Source: Mailhella sp.
Lineage (GTDB): Bacteria > Desulfobacterota > Desulfovibrionia > Desulfovibrionales > Desulfovibrionaceae
Assembly (NCBI GenBank): GCA_024404335.1
Contig: JAKSQA010000051.1
Span: 1 to 7,056 of the forward strand
Direction: 5' to 3'
Length of the DNA: 7,056 bases
Shown piece by piece: positions 5,112 to 7,056 of the stretch (position 1 is its first letter; each line of letters starts with the position of its first letter). The notes beneath the pieces are model-generated. The model ran no database searches, was not told the origin of the DNA, and was given only the letters and a program-made list of their open reading frames with translations. Both the position numbers and the translations under genes were made by a program.

Positions 5112-6215
5112 ATGAAATTCGTCGATGAAGCCACCATACAGGTCAAGGCCGGCAAGGGCGGCAACGGCTGCATCTCATTCCGCAGGGAGAAGTTCGTCCC
5201 CAAGGGCGGCCCCGACGGCGGCAACGGCGGCGACGGCGGCAACGTGTACGCAAAGGCCTCGAACCGCCTCTACAGCCTGTACGACTTCCGCCTCAAGCGC
5301 ATCTATGAGGCTCCCAACGGCCAGGGCGGCATGGGCAGCCAGTGCGACGGCCACAAGGGCGAGGACCTCGTCATCGAACTTCCGGCCGGCACCCAGCTCT
5401 ACGAGCGCACCGGCGAGGGCGAAGTCCTCTACGCCGACGTTTCCGACCCTGAGAAGCTCGTGCTCCTCGCGGCGGGCGGACGCGGAGGCAAGGGCAACGA
5501 GCACTTCAAGTCCTCGACCATGAGGGCCCCCCACTTCGCCCAGAAGGGCGAGCCCGGCGAGGAGCGCAGCTTCCGCCTGGAGCTCAAGATACTTGCGGAC
5601 GCCGGCCTTCTGGGGCTTCCCAACGCCGGCAAGTCCACCTTCCTTTCGCGCGTCTCGGCCGCACGGCCCAAGATCGCCGACTATCCCTTCACGACGCTCA
5701 CGCCCAACCTGGGCGTGCTCATTGATGACTGCGACCCCGACATGCGCATGGTCATCGCCGACATCCCCGGCCTTATCGAAGGCGCCCATGCCGGCCAGGG
5801 GCTTGGCGACCGCTTCCTGAGACATGTGGAGCGTACGCGCTTCCTCGTACATATCCTCAGCGTGCAGGACGTCAACCTTGATTCCGATGATCCGTGGGAA
5901 GGCTTCGACCTCATCAACGCCGAACTCGAGCAGTTCGATCCCGAGCTTGCCGGCCGCCGCCAGATCGAGGTCGTCAACAAGATAGACCTCTGCACGCCCG
6001 AGGAGCTGGAGGCCCTGAAGGCCCGTGCCAGGGAGGACGGACGGGATATCCTCTTCGTCTCTGCCAAGGAGGATATCGGCATCGAGGAGCTCACGGCCCG
6101 CATGTGGAAGCTCCGCAGCGAGCTCGGCATCAACGACCCCTTCGTCCACTACCAGGAGGAAGTCGTCGTCGATGAGGAATTCCCGGACATCGAAGTCATC
6201 TGGACCCGCGAATGA
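5112..6215 (+). CDS. obgE: Obg-family ribosome-assembly GTPase (ObgE/CgtA)
   Basis: A 367-aa protein that binds the maturing 50S subunit and couples its assembly to GTP/ppGpp levels. The N-terminal Obg domain (1-159) shows the glycine-rich segments KAGKGGNGCISFRREKFVPK and GGPDGGNGGDGGNV, plus AAGGRGGKGNEHFKSS. The G domain follows: G1 GLPNAGKST (168-176), G2 FTTLTPNLG (193-201), G3 DIPG (217-220), G4 NKID (289-292), G5 VSAKE (316-320). All catalytic motifs are intact. The tail after about 340 is short and acidic (QEEVVVDEEFPDIE), with no OCT domain of the Bacillus type, as expected outside Firmicutes. Its place behind rplU-rpmA is classic. A terminator and a hairpin over the ribosome binding site precede it, and its stop codon overlaps the proB start. 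Confidence 0.97.
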   Translation: MKFVDEATIQVKAGKGGNGCISFRREKFVPKGGPDGGNGGDGGNVYAKASNRLYSLYDFRLKRIYEAPNGQGGMGSQCDGHKGEDLVIELPAGTQLYERTGEGEVLYADVSDPEKLVLLAAGGRGGKGNEHFKSSTMRAPHFAQKGEPGEERSFRLELKILADAGLLGLPNAGKSTFLSRVSAARPKIADYPFTTLTPNLGVLIDDCDPDMRMVIADIPGLIEGAHAGQGLGDRFLRHVERTRFLVHILSVQDVNLDSDDPWEGFDLINAELEQFDPELAGRRQIEVVNKIDLCTPEELEALKARAREDGRDILFVSAKEDIGIEELTARMWKLRSELGINDPFVHYQEEVVVDEEFPDIEVIWTRE

Positions 6216-7056
6216 TGAAGAGCCGCATAGAAGCGCTTTCCGAAGCGCGTACCATCGTCGTCAAGGTGGGCAGCGCCGTTCTGACGAACAGGACGGGCCT
6301 GCACCTTTCCGTGCTGTACAATCTTGTGGAGCAGCTCTCCCGCCTGGCCGCCGCCGGGAAGAGGGTCTGCCTTGTGAGCTCCGGGGCCGTGGCCGCCGGG
6401 CGCACGGCGTTCGCCGGGCGTGATATCGTGCTCGAGGGCGTAGCCGGCAAGCAGGCGCTCGCCGCCGTCGGCCAGGGGCGCCTCATGCGCGAGTACGAGC
6501 ACGCCTTCGCCGCACAGGGGCTTGTCTGCGCCCAGGTGCTCCTCACGAGGGACGACCTCCGCAGCAGGACGCGCTTCCTCAACGCGCGCAACACCTTCAT
6601 GAACCTCCTCGACTGGGGCGTGGTGCCGATCGTCAATGAGAACGACACCGTGGCCGTCCAGGAGCTGAAGTTCGGCGACAACGACCAGCTCGCAAGCCTT
6701 CTGCTCAACCTCGTGGAAGGCGACCTCTACATCAACCTGACGAGCGCCGACGGCGTGCTCGCCGCCGATCCTGCGTCGGCCGCCCCCGGAGAGACCATCC
6801 CCTTCCTCGATACGATCGAGGACATAGCCTCCCTCGACATCGAGGCCATGTGCGGCGCGAAGACGAGCGTGGGCACGGGCGGCATGCAGTCCAAGCTCAT
6901 GGCGGCCCGCAGGGCTGCCCAGCTGGGCGTTCCCACGCTCATCCTTCCCGGCAGGAAGCCCGACATCCTCGACCGCGCCTTTGCTGGCGAACAGCTGGGC
7001 ACATGGGTCGTCCCTTCGGAGCAGACGGTGTCCCGCCGCAAGTACTGGATGGCGTA
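6212..7056 (+). CDS. proB: Glutamate 5-kinase, truncated by window end
   Basis: First enzyme of proline biosynthesis: ATP-dependent phosphorylation of glutamate to gamma-glutamyl phosphate (EC 2.7.2.11), cytoplasmic, normally feedback-inhibited by proline. The 281 codons present cover the whole amino-acid-kinase domain. Motifs, numbered from the ATG at 6215: VVKVGSAVLT (15-24), VSSGAVAAGR (54-63), RFLNARNT (120-127), VPIVNENDTVA (137-147), FGDNDQLAS (153-161), TSADGVL (176-182), GTGGMQSK (220-227). The final SRRKYWMA looks like the entry to the C-terminal PUA domain, which lies beyond the window. Two in-frame ATGs at 6212 and 6215 overlap the obgE stop (ATGATGA). No strong ribosome binding site precedes them, so translation is probably coupled to obgE. 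proA is not in view. Confidence 0.95.
   Translation, partial: MMKSRIEALSEARTIVVKVGSAVLTNRTGLHLSVLYNLVEQLSRLAAAGKRVCLVSSGAVAAGRTAFAGRDIVLEGVAGKQALAAVGQGRLMREYEHAFAAQGLVCAQVLLTRDDLRSRTRFLNARNTFMNLLDWGVVPIVNENDTVAVQELKFGDNDQLASLLLNLVEGDLYINLTSADGVLAADPASAAPGETIPFLDTIEDIASLDIEAMCGAKTSVGTGGMQSKLMAARRAAQLGVPTLILPGRKPDILDRAFAGEQLGTWVVPSEQTVSRRKYWMA

Noticed and set aside
5175..6149. 324-codon frame antisense to obgE
   Set aside because: Shadow of the GC-rich obgE codons. No start signal, no family resemblance, and the plus strand encodes an intact GTPase.

Overview
The window reads as a chromosomal stretch from a GC-rich, Gram-negative-type bacterium. The gene order rplU-rpmA-obgE-proB, the L27 start without a Firmicutes-type leader, the E. 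coli-like Pgm and the strongly GC-biased third codon positions fit Desulfovibrionaceae or a related lineage. That assignment is inference from gene content and style, not from a database match.

Layout. (1) Positions 1-128, minus strand: the N-terminal helix-turn-helix of a LysR-type regulator, cut by the window edge. (2) Positions 129-668: about 540 bp with no convincing protein gene. It holds the regulator's promoter region, five copies of the 7-mer TATATGG/CCATATA and several hairpins, and it is closed by a perfect 50-bp palindrome (669-718) that looks like a bidirectional intrinsic terminator. (3) Positions 729-2381, minus: phosphoglucomutase pgm, complete, with its own likely promoter. 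(4) Positions 2496-4072, minus: a two-gene, translationally coupled unit made of an unknown multi-span membrane protein followed by a YgjP/DUF45-type zinc metallopeptidase-like protein. (5) Positions 4073-4397: a divergent promoter region and a leader of about 200 nt with several hairpins in front of rplU. (6) Positions 4398-7056, plus: rplU (bL21), rpmA (bL27), an intrinsic terminator, obgE (ribosome-assembly GTPase) and the first 281 codons of proB (glutamate 5-kinase), which overlaps the end of obgE and leaves the window just as its PUA domain begins.

How it works together. The right half is the widespread ribosome-assembly block: two large-subunit proteins and the GTPase that checks 50S maturation, with proline biosynthesis coupled behind it. 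The rpmA-obgE terminator, and a hairpin touching the obgE ribosome binding site, would let the cell make far more L21/L27 than Obg. The left half is metabolic (glucose-1-phosphate/glucose-6-phosphate interconversion) plus two poorly known genes.

No new defence, mobile or CRISPR system is visible. The parts least explained by known genes are the repeat- and hairpin-rich 129-668 gap with its 50-bp palindrome, the coupled membrane protein/YgjP pair, the rplU leader and a cysteine cluster beside the active-site loop of Pgm.
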